DNA from: Albidovulum sediminis
Lineage (GTDB): Bacteria > Pseudomonadota > Alphaproteobacteria > Rhodobacterales > Rhodobacteraceae
DNA length: 64,000 nt
NCBI RefSeq assembly: GCF_025380365.1
Contig: NZ_JAOCQF010000001.1
Span: 868,001-932,000 of the forward strand
Direction of reading: 5' to 3'
A program made the position numbers and the translations under genes. Below are positions 37,416 through 45,429 of this stretch, one piece after another. The stretch's first letter is position 1. Each line of letters starts with the position of its first letter. A model generated the notes under the pieces. The model had not been told where the DNA came from. It did not search any database and saw nothing but the letters and a program-made list of their open reading frames with translations.

Positions 37416-38045
37416 GTGCTCGATCGGGGATTTGACGGGTCGGTGGTGTGGGCGCGGCAGGCCGCGTTCGGCGGGGATGACGCGCTGGTGCTGCCAGCCT
37501 TCCTGCAAGGCACGATGATCCTCACCGACCGCGGCGAACGGGCGGTGGAAACGCTGCACCCCGGCGACCGCGTCCTGACCCGCGACAATGGCTATCGCGC
37601 GATCCTTTGGCTGTTCCGGCGGGCCGGCCCGTCTGCGCCGCGGCCCTCGGCCCTGCCGGTGGTGGTCGCCCCCGGTGCCCTGGGCGAGGGGAGCCCGGCG
37701 CGCGAAACCGTGCTGTCGCCCGACCAGCGGCTGCTCCTGACCGGGGAGTTCGGCGCGGCACTGGGCGTCGCGTCCGAGTCGCTGGCGCGCGCGGCCGATC
37801 TTGTCGGGATGGCGGGGATCACCCGCGCCGCATCGGCCCGCGCCGACTATGTCCACCTGGCACTGGGCACGCATGAGATTCTCTGCGCGAACGGGGCCTG
37901 GACGGAAAGCCTGCCGGTATCGCCAAGCATCCTGGCCGCCCTGCCGCAAGCGGCGCGGGCGGATCTTGCCGCGCGCCTGACCGGCGGGATGAGCGCGCCG
38001 GCCCGGCCGAACGCCGACCGGCTGCGCCGCATCGCCGCCGCCTGA
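37416..38045 (+). CDS. Hint-domain protein 2 (degenerate Hedgehog/intein fold)
   Basis: 209 aa from the GTG at 37416. The same frame is open from a GTG at 37290, but that would read through the terminator hairpin; a TTG at 37398 is another option. Hint pattern: LPAFLQGTMILTDRGERAVE, TLHPGDRVLTRDNGYRAILW, VLSPDQRLLLTG and HLALGTHEILCANGAWTESL. The AFLQGT segment aligns with the usual CFxxGT, so the Cys nucleophile is Ala. It is clearly a paralogue of the gene before it. Confidence 0.72.
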   Translation: MLDRGFDGSVVWARQAAFGGDDALVLPAFLQGTMILTDRGERAVETLHPGDRVLTRDNGYRAILWLFRRAGPSAPRPSALPVVVAPGALGEGSPARETVLSPDQRLLLTGEFGAALGVASESLARAADLVGMAGITRAASARADYVHLALGTHEILCANGAWTESLPVSPSILAALPQAARADLAARLTGGMSAPARPNADRLRRIAAA

Positions 38046-38069
38046 GCGAAGGAAGCCCCGCATTCGGCC

Positions 38070-38684
38070 CTAGACGGGTTTGCGGTCTTTCCCCTTCCGC
38101 CACTCTGCCCAGTCCTCGGGCGAATCGAGGTCGGTCGTGGCGTGCCGCCCCGGCAGCGGCAGAAGCCGCGCCGCCTCGCCCTCCAGGAGCTTGCGCGCGC
38201 CCTTGTCGCCGGTCAGGACGGCGATGGCCGTGAACAGGCGCAGGGGGAAGACGACCGGGTGGCCGGGCGTGTAGTCCGATGCGGTCGCGCGCAGCACTGT
38301 TTCGGGTTCATCCTCGAAAATCGTCGCGACCGTGATGAGGTCGGGCGCGGTCAGTTCCGGCATATCCGCCGGAACCACCATCAGGCCGGAAACCGCCTGC
38401 CGGCCCGCCGCGGCAACCCCCGCGCGGAGCGAGGCGGACATGCCTTCGTGCGCGTCCCCGATCGGCAGCATGCGGACCTGCAGGCCGGTCAGGACCGACT
38501 TGCGCGGCAGCGCATGGGGGCCGCCGTCGGGCAGGGTAACGAAGACGTAAGGACTGGCCGCCAACGAGAGCCGCGCAATCCGCCGCAGCATGGGCTCGTC
38601 CTCGACGGGCTCCATCAGCTTGTCGGTGCCGCGCATCCGGCTTGAACTGCCGGCCGCGGGGATGAGGATCGCGACGTTACTCAT
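38070..38684 (-). CDS. MocA-like nucleotidyltransferase
   Basis: 204-aa protein of the NTP_transf_3 family. Motifs are ILIPAAGSSSRMRGTDKLME (nucleotide-binding loop), GMSASLRAGVAAAG, VVPADMPELTAPDL with the metal Asp, and YTPGHPVVFPLRLF. These fit molybdenum cofactor cytidylyltransferase (MocA) or a close relative acting on molybdopterin for a molybdo-hydroxylase; no such oxidase is in the window. It follows a 23-bp inverted repeat and lies downstream of the DMGDH-like gene on the same strand. Confidence 0.82.
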   Translation of the reverse strand: MSNVAILIPAAGSSSRMRGTDKLMEPVEDEPMLRRIARLSLAASPYVFVTLPDGGPHALPRKSVLTGLQVRMLPIGDAHEGMSASLRAGVAAAGRQAVSGLMVVPADMPELTAPDLITVATIFEDEPETVLRATASDYTPGHPVVFPLRLFTAIAVLTGDKGARKLLEGEAARLLPLPGRHATTDLDSPEDWAEWRKGKDRKPV

Positions 38685-38712
38685 TCAAACCTGACCTGCA
38701 CCCGACGCCCGG

Positions 38713-38735
38713 CCACCCCATGACGTGTGGGGTGG
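38713..38735 (-). promoter_or_regulatory. Perfect inverted repeat between the flavoprotein and mocA-like genes
   Basis: CCACCCCA (38713-38720), 7-nt spacer, TGGGGTGG (38728-38735). It lies 29-51 bp upstream of the MocA-like start. No T run follows on either strand, so it looks more like an operator or mRNA stem than a terminator. Confidence 0.4.
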
Positions 38736-38799
38736 ATTATCCCGTCCGCGCCGCGCGCTGGCAAGGGGAGAGACAACCGCAACGCGATCCTTCCGGCGC

Positions 38800-41226
38800 C
38801 TAGCCGCGCATCCGCGCCCCGTCTGCATCCCAGAGCGGGCTGTTCACCATGCGCGCCTTGCGGCGTTCGCCAAGGATCTCGATCTCGCCCTCAAGCCCCT
38901 CGCGGATCAGTTCGACCGGCACGAAGGCCTGCGCGACCGACTGGCCCGTCCAGTGCGAATAGCCTCCGCTCGTGCAGAAACCCACCACCTTGTCGCCGAT
39001 CCAGAGCGGTTCATAGGCCACCACGTCGGCATCGGCCGCATCGACGATGAAGGCGCAGAGCCGCCGCTTGGGCCCGGCCGCCTTTTCGGCCATGGCGGGG
39101 GCCTTGCCGATCCAGTCGGCGGGCTTGTTCCAGCGGATGAAGCGGTCGATGCCGGTTTCGCCGGGGAAGTAGTCCGGGCTGAATTCGCGCGCCCAGCTTC
39201 CGAACCACTTGTCGAGCCGGAGCGACATCATCGCGCGCATGCCGAAGGGGCGCAGGCCCAGGTCCTGGCCTGCGGCCCAGAGGGTGTGCCAGAGGTGGCG
39301 CTCGGACATGAAGTCGGTGAAGATCTCATACCCCAGGTCGCCGGTATAGCTGACCCGCTGCACCAGGCAGTCGGCCATGCCGATGGTCATGCGGCGCGCA
39401 TCCATGAAGCGGAACGCCTCGGCCGAGACATCGGCGCGGGTGACGCGCGCCAGAAGCGCGCGCGCGTTCGGCCCGGCGATCTGGAACCCGGTGATCCGGT
39501 CTGAGACGTTTTCGACGCTCACGCCCGCATCCAGATTCGCCTCGAACCAGCGCAGGTGCTGGTCCTGCGCGCCATAGCTGCCGGTGATCTGGAACTCGGT
39601 CTCGCTGATGCAGGTGACGGTGAAGTCGCCGATGATCTTGCCCTTGGGGCTGAGCATCGGGGTCAGCGACAGGCGCCCCGGTTGCGGGATGGCACCCGCC
39701 ATGATCCGGTCAAGCCAGGCGCGCGCGTTCGGCCCCCTGACCCGGAACTTGCCGAAGTTCTGCACCTCGTTGATGCCCACCGCCTCGCGCACGGCCATCA
39801 CTTCCTGGCGCGTCGCCTCCCACGCGTTCGAGCGCTTGAAGGAGGGCGTCTCATGGCGCGGCTCGCCCGGCAGGGCGAAGTAGTTCACCACCTCGAGCCC
39901 GTATTGCGCGCCCCAGACCGCACCCATGCTGTCGAAGATGTCGTACATCGGCGTGGTGCGGAAGGGGCGGGCGGCGGGGCGCTCCTCGTTCGGGTAGGAG
40001 ACCGAGAAGCGCATCTGGTAGTTCTCGATGACCTTCGGGACGGTGTAGCCCGGCGTCGTCCACTTGCCGAAGCGGGCGACATCGAAGCCGCGAGGGTCGA
40101 CCTCGGTCTCGCCGTGGATCATCCATTCGGCCAGCGATTTGCCCATGCCGCCGCCCTGGCTGAAGCCCGCCATGACCGCGCAGGCGGACCAGTAGTTCCT
40201 GAGGCCCGGCACCGGACCGATCAGCGGGTTGCCGTCGGGGGCAAAGGTGAAGGGGCCGTGGATCACCCGCTTGACGCCCGAGCGTTCGAGGACGGGGAAG
40301 CGGCGGTAGGCGAAATTGACCGAGTCCTCGATCTTGTCGAACTGCTCGTTCAGAAGCTCGTGGCCGAATTCCCAGGGCGTGCCGTCCACGCTCCAGGGTT
40401 CGCAGGGTTTCTCGTAGAAGCCGATGCAGAGCCCGCGTCCCTCCTGCCGGAGATAGCTTTCGCCGCCGGGGTCCATGACATGGGGAAACTCGCGGCCCGA
40501 TTTCAGGATGTCCATGATCTCGGGGATGTCGTCGGTGACGAGGTATTGGTGCGCCATCGGCAGCAAGGGCAGGTAGACGCCGGCCATGGCGCCGACCTCG
40601 CGCGCCCAGAGGCCGCCGGCGTTGACGACGTGTTCGGCATGGACGGTGCCCTTTTCGGTCACCACGTCCCAGCTTCCGTCCGCGCGCGGGGTGGTGGCGA
40701 GCACGCGGTTATGCTCCTCGATCGTGGCGCCGCCCATCTTCGCCGCGCGGGCGTAGGCGTGGGTGGTGCCGGAGGGGTCGAGGTGACCGTCGAGCGGATC
40801 GTAGAGCGCGCCGATGATGCCCTTGGTATCGACAAGGCCGTCGGTGAACTTCTCGATCTCGGCCGGCCCGAGGATTTCGGTGTGAAGGCCCATGTAGCGG
40901 TGCTTGGCCCGCTCCGCCTTCAGCATGTCGAAGCGTTCCTGGTTGTCGGCCAGCGTGATGCCGCCGACATGGTGAAGGCCGCAGGACATGCCCGTGATCT
41001 TCTCCAGCTCCTTGTAAAGCTGGATCGTGTAGCCCTGCAGCGCGGCCATGTTGGTGTCGCCGTTAAGGGTGTGGAACCCGCCCGCCGCGTGCCAGGTGGA
41101 CCCGGAGGTGAGCGTCGAGCGTTCGATCAGCATCACGTCGGTCCAGCCGTACTTCGTCAGGTGATAGAGCACCGAGCAACCGACGACCCCGCCGCCGATG
41201 ACCACGACCTGTGCTTCGGTCTTCAT
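38800..41226 (-). CDS. FAD-dependent dimethylglycine/sarcosine dehydrogenase-like protein (DAO-GcvT)
   Basis: 808 aa in two parts. Residues 1-~390 are a DAO-type FAD domain starting QVVVIGGGVVGCSVLYHL, with STWHAAGGFHTLN (flavin-linking His region) and GPFTFAPDGNPLIGPVPG. Residues ~430-808 are a GcvT/aminomethyltransferase folate domain (GINEVQNFGKFRVRGPNARA, VSYTGDLGYEIFTD, MSLRLDKWFGSWAREFSPDY). Such proteins demethylate N-methyl amines, passing formaldehyde to tetrahydrofolate. Dimethylglycine or sarcosine is the likeliest substrate, but the family contains other specificities. GGGAGG precedes the ATG. Confidence 0.87.
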   Translation of the reverse strand: MKTEAQVVVIGGGVVGCSVLYHLTKYGWTDVMLIERSTLTSGSTWHAAGGFHTLNGDTNMAALQGYTIQLYKELEKITGMSCGLHHVGGITLADNQERFDMLKAERAKHRYMGLHTEILGPAEIEKFTDGLVDTKGIIGALYDPLDGHLDPSGTTHAYARAAKMGGATIEEHNRVLATTPRADGSWDVVTEKGTVHAEHVVNAGGLWAREVGAMAGVYLPLLPMAHQYLVTDDIPEIMDILKSGREFPHVMDPGGESYLRQEGRGLCIGFYEKPCEPWSVDGTPWEFGHELLNEQFDKIEDSVNFAYRRFPVLERSGVKRVIHGPFTFAPDGNPLIGPVPGLRNYWSACAVMAGFSQGGGMGKSLAEWMIHGETEVDPRGFDVARFGKWTTPGYTVPKVIENYQMRFSVSYPNEERPAARPFRTTPMYDIFDSMGAVWGAQYGLEVVNYFALPGEPRHETPSFKRSNAWEATRQEVMAVREAVGINEVQNFGKFRVRGPNARAWLDRIMAGAIPQPGRLSLTPMLSPKGKIIGDFTVTCISETEFQITGSYGAQDQHLRWFEANLDAGVSVENVSDRITGFQIAGPNARALLARVTRADVSAEAFRFMDARRMTIGMADCLVQRVSYTGDLGYEIFTDFMSERHLWHTLWAAGQDLGLRPFGMRAMMSLRLDKWFGSWAREFSPDYFPGETGIDRFIRWNKPADWIGKAPAMAEKAAGPKRRLCAFIVDAADADVVAYEPLWIGDKVVGFCTSGGYSHWTGQSVAQAFVPVELIREGLEGEIEILGERRKARMVNSPLWDADGARMRG

Positions 41227-41280
41227 GTTCGCCTCCCGCAGAAATTGCGACCAATCAAGGCGCGAACGCGGCGTCCGGCA

Positions 41281-41305
41281 TGTCGATCCGCGACAAAAGA
41301 TGTCG
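41281..41305 (-). promoter_or_regulatory. Triple phased half-site upstream of the DMGDH-like gene
   Basis: TGTCG (41281-41285), CGACA (41291-41295) and TGTCG (41301-41305) alternate in orientation with an exact 10-bp period, giving two overlapping dyads 55-79 bp upstream of the start codon at 41226. Confidence 0.5.
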
Positions 41306-41335
41306 TTTCGGATTTCCGAGCCCCAGAAAGGCGAA

Positions 41336-41357
41336 GGCCGGGGGTCTCCCCCCGGCC
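41336..41357 (-). terminator. liv operon terminator
   Basis: 9-bp stem GGCCGGGGG (41336-41344) / CCCCCGGCC (41349-41357) with a 4-nt loop, 26 bp past the livM stop, followed on the minus strand by TTCGCCTTTC. Confidence 0.6.
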
Positions 41358-41382
41358 CGGATGCGCGGTGCCTGCCGCCGCG

Positions 41383-42702
41383 TCATTTCTCCGGGATCAG
41401 GCCACGTGGACTGAACCGCAGCACCAGGAGCAGCACGAGGCCGAGCGCGATGAGGCGCATGTGGGCGGCCGAGTCCTGCAGGTGGGTGCGCAGCGGCGAG
41501 GTCGGGTCCATGCCCGAGGTCAGGTAGTCGAGCGCGGCCGGCCCCCAGGCCTCGACCTTGAGCCAGAGGAAGCTGATCAGGAAGCCGCCAAGGATGGCGC
41601 CCCAGTTGTTGCCCGACCCGCCGACGATCACCATGACCCAGATGAGGAAGGTGAAGCGCAGCGGGCTGTAGGTGCCGGGGTTGTGCAGGCTGTCCATCGT
41701 CACCATCATCGCGCCGGCGAAGCCGCACACGGCCGAGCCGAGCATGAAGATCTGCAGATGGCGCCCGGTGACGTTCTTGCCCATCGCCTCGGCCGCGACC
41801 TCGTTGTCGCGGATGGCGCGCATCATCCGCCCCCAGGGCGATTTCAGCGCCAGTTCGGTCGCCATGGTCAGGACCAGCAGCACGACAAGGAAAAGCGCCG
41901 CGTAAAGCAGCTTGACCACGATGGTGGAGGCCACGACGGGGTCGGCGCCGAAGTTGGCGGCGAAATCGACGAAGCCGGGGCTGTTCTGAAGATCGACCTC
42001 ATAGGGCACCGGGCGCGGGATGCCGATCACGTTCTTGACCCCGCGCGCCAGCCAGTCCTCGTTCTTCAGCACCGCGACGATGATCTCGCCGATGCCGAGG
42101 GTGGCGATGGCGAGGTAGTCGGAACGCAGGCCAAGTGCCGTCTTGCCGATCAGCCAGGCCGCCCCCGCCGCCAGCGCCGCACCGACCGGCCAGGACAGGA
42201 GCACCGGCAGGCCAAGGCCGCCGAGGTTGGAGTTTGTGGCGGGGTTGAACGCCTCCACCACCTCGGCCGCCGGATCGAAGAGCGCGCGGTAAAGGAAGAA
42301 GCCGCCGATCAGCGTCACGCACAGCGCCAGCAGCCGGGCGCGGCCGCGAAGGCGGTTGTTGAGCACGATGGCGAGCGCTATCACCCCCGCGCCCACGATC
42401 AGCGCGAAGATGAGCCGCCCGGCGCCGGAGGCTGTCCAGACCTCGGTCACCGGCGGGGTGGCAATCAGCACCGGGGCAAGTCCGCCAAGCGCGATGAAGC
42501 CCACGACACCGACGTTGAAGAGGCCGGCGTAGCCCCACTGCATGTTGACGCCCAGCGACATGATCGCCGAGAGGAGGCCAAAGTTCACGATGAACAGCGC
42601 CGTGTTCCAGCTGCCGCCGAAGATGCCGCCGAAGGTGGTGGACCCTTCCAGGACGATCAGAAGGGCCATGCCCGCGAAAAGGACGATGTTGCGCGTGTTC
42701 AT
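41383..42702 (-). CDS. livM: Branched-chain amino acid type ABC transporter permease LivM
   Basis: 439-aa inner-membrane permease with about ten hydrophobic segments. The family permease motif SDYLAIATLGIGEIIVAVLK is present, followed by the EAA-like GRMMRAIRDNEVAAEAMGKN. It is longer than typical LivM because of an extra hydrophobic region (residues ~75-160). The ATG at 42702 overlaps the livH stop. It is the last gene of the transporter operon. The substrate need not be a branched-chain amino acid; an amide or N-methyl compound is equally possible. Confidence 0.92.
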   Translation of the reverse strand: MNTRNIVLFAGMALLIVLEGSTTFGGIFGGSWNTALFIVNFGLLSAIMSLGVNMQWGYAGLFNVGVVGFIALGGLAPVLIATPPVTEVWTASGAGRLIFALIVGAGVIALAIVLNNRLRGRARLLALCVTLIGGFFLYRALFDPAAEVVEAFNPATNSNLGGLGLPVLLSWPVGAALAAGAAWLIGKTALGLRSDYLAIATLGIGEIIVAVLKNEDWLARGVKNVIGIPRPVPYEVDLQNSPGFVDFAANFGADPVVASTIVVKLLYAALFLVVLLVLTMATELALKSPWGRMMRAIRDNEVAAEAMGKNVTGRHLQIFMLGSAVCGFAGAMMVTMDSLHNPGTYSPLRFTFLIWVMVIVGGSGNNWGAILGGFLISFLWLKVEAWGPAALDYLTSGMDPTSPLRTHLQDSAAHMRLIALGLVLLLVLRFSPRGLIPEK

Positions 42703-43709
42703 ACCGATTTCCCCTTGAAGAGGCCGGTGGGCTTGAAAAGCAGGACGACGATCAGGATCGCGAAGGAGACCGCGAACTTGTAGTCGGTGGACAGAAGCTG
42801 CGCGAGCCCGTCGGGGGCAAGGCTCTCGGGCAGGACATAGGTCGCGACCTTCTTCCAGGCGTAGGTGAAGCCCACCTCGCTGAAGGCGATCAGGAAGCCG
42901 CCGGCGATGGCGCCGAGCGGACTGCCCAGCCCGCCGACGATGGCGGAGGCGAAGATCGGCAGCAGAAGCTGGAAGTAGTTGAACGCCTTGAACGACTTGT
43001 CGAGGCCGTAAAGCGTGCCGGCAATGACCGCGAGGCCCGAGGCGATGATCCAGGTCACCGCCACGACCCGCTCGGGGCTGATGCCCGACAGCAGCGCCAG
43101 ATCCTCGTTGTCGGAATAGGCGCGCATCGACTTGCCGGTGCGGGTCTTGTTCAGGAACCAGAAGAGCAGCGCCACGACCGCGACGGCGGTGACGATGGTC
43201 TGCGCCTGGCTTGCCTTGAACGCCAGCCCCTCCGCCAGCCCCGTCGCCGCCTTGAAGTCGTTGGCGTTGATGAGGAACTTGGCGCCGTCGGCAAAGCGGA
43301 TTTCGTCCACGCCGATGACGAAGCGGGTGACGCCGTTCATCACGAACATCACCCCCATCGAGACGATGACGAGGATCACCGGCGCCGCCTTCTGCTTGCG
43401 GTAGAAGCGGTAGACGGAGCGGTCGGTCAGCAGCACCACGGCGGCGGTCAGCGCGATGCCGAGGGGCAGGGCGAGGAAAGCCGTGGGCAGGGGGCCGAAG
43501 CTCAGCCCCATGGATTGCAGCCACCAGGTGAAAAGGATCACGAAGCCGGTGCCAAGCGCCATCGTGTCGCCATGGGCGAAGTTGGAAAAGCGCAGGATGC
43601 CGTAGATCAGCGTCACGCCAAGCGCGCCAAGCGCAAGCTGCGCGCCATAGGCTGTGGCGGGAATGACGACGAAGTTCAGAAGTGCGACGATCGCGTTGAG
43701 AAGGTCCAT
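42699..43709 (-). CDS. livH: Branched-chain amino acid type ABC transporter permease LivH
   Basis: 336-aa permease with eight or nine hydrophobic segments. Landmarks are GALGVTLIYGILRFSNFAHG near the N-terminus, the EAA-type loop GKSMRAYSDNEDLALLSGIS and SAIVGGLGSPLGAIAGGFL. It overlaps livM by four bases and follows livF by three, so translation of the operon is coupled. Confidence 0.93.
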   Translation of the reverse strand: MDLLNAIVALLNFVVIPATAYGAQLALGALGVTLIYGILRFSNFAHGDTMALGTGFVILFTWWLQSMGLSFGPLPTAFLALPLGIALTAAVVLLTDRSVYRFYRKQKAAPVILVIVSMGVMFVMNGVTRFVIGVDEIRFADGAKFLINANDFKAATGLAEGLAFKASQAQTIVTAVAVVALLFWFLNKTRTGKSMRAYSDNEDLALLSGISPERVVAVTWIIASGLAVIAGTLYGLDKSFKAFNYFQLLLPIFASAIVGGLGSPLGAIAGGFLIAFSEVGFTYAWKKVATYVLPESLAPDGLAQLLSTDYKFAVSFAILIVVLLFKPTGLFKGKSV

Positions 43710-43712
43710 GTC

Positions 43713-44540
43713 TCAGCCCCCCAGGAAGGTGCGGCGGACCTCGGGGTTGGCCAGAAGCGCCTCCCCGGTGTCGGTGTAGCGGTTGGCGCCCTGTACAAGG
43801 ACATAGCCCTTGTCGGCGATCTCCAGCGCCTGGCGGGCGTTCTGTTCGACCATCAGGATCGAGATGCCGGTGCGCGCCACCTCGATGATGCGGTCGAAAA
43901 GCTCGTCCATGACGATGGGGGAGACGCCGGCGGTGGGTTCGTCGAGCATCAGGAGCTTCGGCTGGGTCATTAGCGCGCGCCCGACCGCGACCTGCTGGCG
44001 CTGGCCGCCCGACAACTCGCCCGCCGCCTGCCGGCGCTTGTCCTTGAGGATCGGGAACAGGTCGTAGACCTGCTCCATCGTGGCGCGGAAGTCGTCGCGG
44101 CGCAGGAAGGCGCCCATCTCCAGGTTCTCCTCGACCGACATCGACGGGAAGACGTTGTTGACCTGCGGGACAAAGCCCATGCCCTTGGCCACCCTGTCCT
44201 GCGGGGAAAGCAGGGTGATGTCCTCTCCGTCCAGCTTCACATGGCCGCCGCGCAGGTTCAGCATGCCGAACACGGCCTTCATCGCGGTCGACTTGCCGGC
44301 GCCGTTCGGGCCGACGATGACCGCGATCTCGCCCTTTTCCACCGTCAGCGTGCAGTCGTGCAGGATGTCGACCGGGCCGTAGCCGCCCGTCATCATCTCG
44401 GCGGCAAGGAAGGGGCCGCCGGGGGCAGGGGTCGCGCGGCCGGAGGTGCCGGGCAGCGTCATCGTGCCGCCGCCGGAGTTGGTGATGGAGCGGTCCTTGT
44501 TGCCGCGGTCGTCCTGGTAGGGGTTGCCGGTGTTGCTCAT
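43713..44540 (-). CDS. livF: ABC transporter ATP-binding protein LivF
   Basis: 275 aa. Walker A VGPNGAGKSTAMKAVFGML, Q-loop GFVPQVNNVFPSMSVEENL, signature ELSGGQRQQVAVGRALMTQP, Walker B LLMLDEPTAGVSP and the switch His region VEQNARQALEIADKG are all present. About 40 N-terminal residues (NPYQDDRGNKDRSITNSGGG) exceed the usual LivF length. A GTG or ATG nearer LAAEMMTGGYGPVDIL could be the true start, but the frame overlaps livG (ATGA) as annotated. Confidence 0.93.
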   Translation of the reverse strand: MSNTGNPYQDDRGNKDRSITNSGGGTMTLPGTSGRATPAPGGPFLAAEMMTGGYGPVDILHDCTLTVEKGEIAVIVGPNGAGKSTAMKAVFGMLNLRGGHVKLDGEDITLLSPQDRVAKGMGFVPQVNNVFPSMSVEENLEMGAFLRRDDFRATMEQVYDLFPILKDKRRQAAGELSGGQRQQVAVGRALMTQPKLLMLDEPTAGVSPIVMDELFDRIIEVARTGISILMVEQNARQALEIADKGYVLVQGANRYTDTGEALLANPEVRRTFLGG

Positions 44541-45337
44541 GCCCCGGCCTCCGCTGCCGCCTCGGACTTGACCTTGTTCTTGAGGCCGCGCCCCAGATAG
44601 GCTTCGATCACCGCCTCGTTCTCCATGATATGCGCGGCGGACCCTTCGGCCAGCACCTTGCCCTCGGCCATGACGATGACCGGGTCGCAGAGGCGGCCGA
44701 TGAAATCCATGTCGTGTTCGATCACGCAGAAGGTATAGCCGCGTTCCTTGTTCAGCCGCACGATGGCGTCGCCGATCGTGTTCAGGAGCGTCCGGTTCAC
44801 GCCCGCGCCGACCTCGTCGAGGAACACGATCTTGGCCTCCACCATCATCGTGCGGCCCAGTTCCAGAAGCTTCTTCTGGCCGCCGGAAAGGTTGCCTGCG
44901 CGTTCGTCGGCAAGATGAGAAATCGTCAGGAAATCAAGAACCTCGTCGGCCTTCTTCGCCAGCGCCGCTTCTTCCTCGCGGATGCGGGCGCGGTGGAACC
45001 AGGTGTTCCACAGCGTCTCCCCCGACTGGCCGGCGGGCACCATCATCAGGTTTTCCCTGACCGACATCGAGGAAAACTCGTGCGCGATCTGGAAGGTGCG
45101 CAAGAGGCCCTTGTGGAACAGGTCGTGCGGCGGCAGGCCGGTGATGTCCTCGCCGTCCATGAGGACGCGGCCCGACGTCGGCTTGTGCACCCCGGCGATG
45201 ACGTTGAAGAGCGTCGACTTGCCCGCTCCGTTGGGCCCGATAAGCCCGGTGATCGAGCCGCTGGCAATCTCCAGCGAGGCGCCGTCGACCGCGCGGAAGC
45301 CGCCGAAATGCTTGTGCAGATCCTCGACGATGATCAT
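44537..45337 (-). CDS. livG: ABC transporter ATP-binding protein LivG
   Basis: 266 aa. Walker A LIGPNGAGKSTLFNVIAGV, Q-loop LLRTFQIAHEFSSMSVREN, signature NLSGGQKKLLELGRTMMVEA, Walker B IVFLDEVGAGVNR and the switch VIEHDMDFIGRLCDPV. The Walker B Asp-Glu is intact although the usual EPxAG is EVGAG. It follows livJ across a hairpin that should reduce its expression relative to livJ. Confidence 0.94.
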   Translation of the reverse strand: MIIVEDLHKHFGGFRAVDGASLEIASGSITGLIGPNGAGKSTLFNVIAGVHKPTSGRVLMDGEDITGLPPHDLFHKGLLRTFQIAHEFSSMSVRENLMMVPAGQSGETLWNTWFHRARIREEEAALAKKADEVLDFLTISHLADERAGNLSGGQKKLLELGRTMMVEAKIVFLDEVGAGVNRTLLNTIGDAIVRLNKERGYTFCVIEHDMDFIGRLCDPVIVMAEGKVLAEGSAAHIMENEAVIEAYLGRGLKNKVKSEAAAEAGA

Positions 45338-45386
45338 GCGTTTCCACCCCTTCGCGCGGGTTCGCCCGCGTCTGTCGATATGGAAA

Positions 45387-45411
45387 GGCAGCCCGGTTGA
45401 TCCGGGCTGCC
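45387..45411 (-). terminator. Attenuating hairpin between livJ and livG
   Basis: Perfect 10-bp stem GGCAGCCCGG (45387-45396) / CCGGGCTGCC (45402-45411) with a 5-nt loop, followed on the minus strand by TTTCC. Lying 18 bp after livJ, it probably acts as a leaky terminator or 3' stabiliser that keeps the binding protein in excess. Confidence 0.6.
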
Positions 45412-45429
45412 CCTGGGAAGTGACGCCGC

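Noticed and set aside
39556-42783. A 1075-codon + strand open frame and other very long antisense frames (for example 26390-29287 and 8077-10143)
   Set aside because: They mirror real genes (the DMGDH-like gene and livM, gyrA, bamA). In high-GC DNA the complementary frame often stays open, and these translations are rich in His/Arg/Asp repeats with no recognisable domain.
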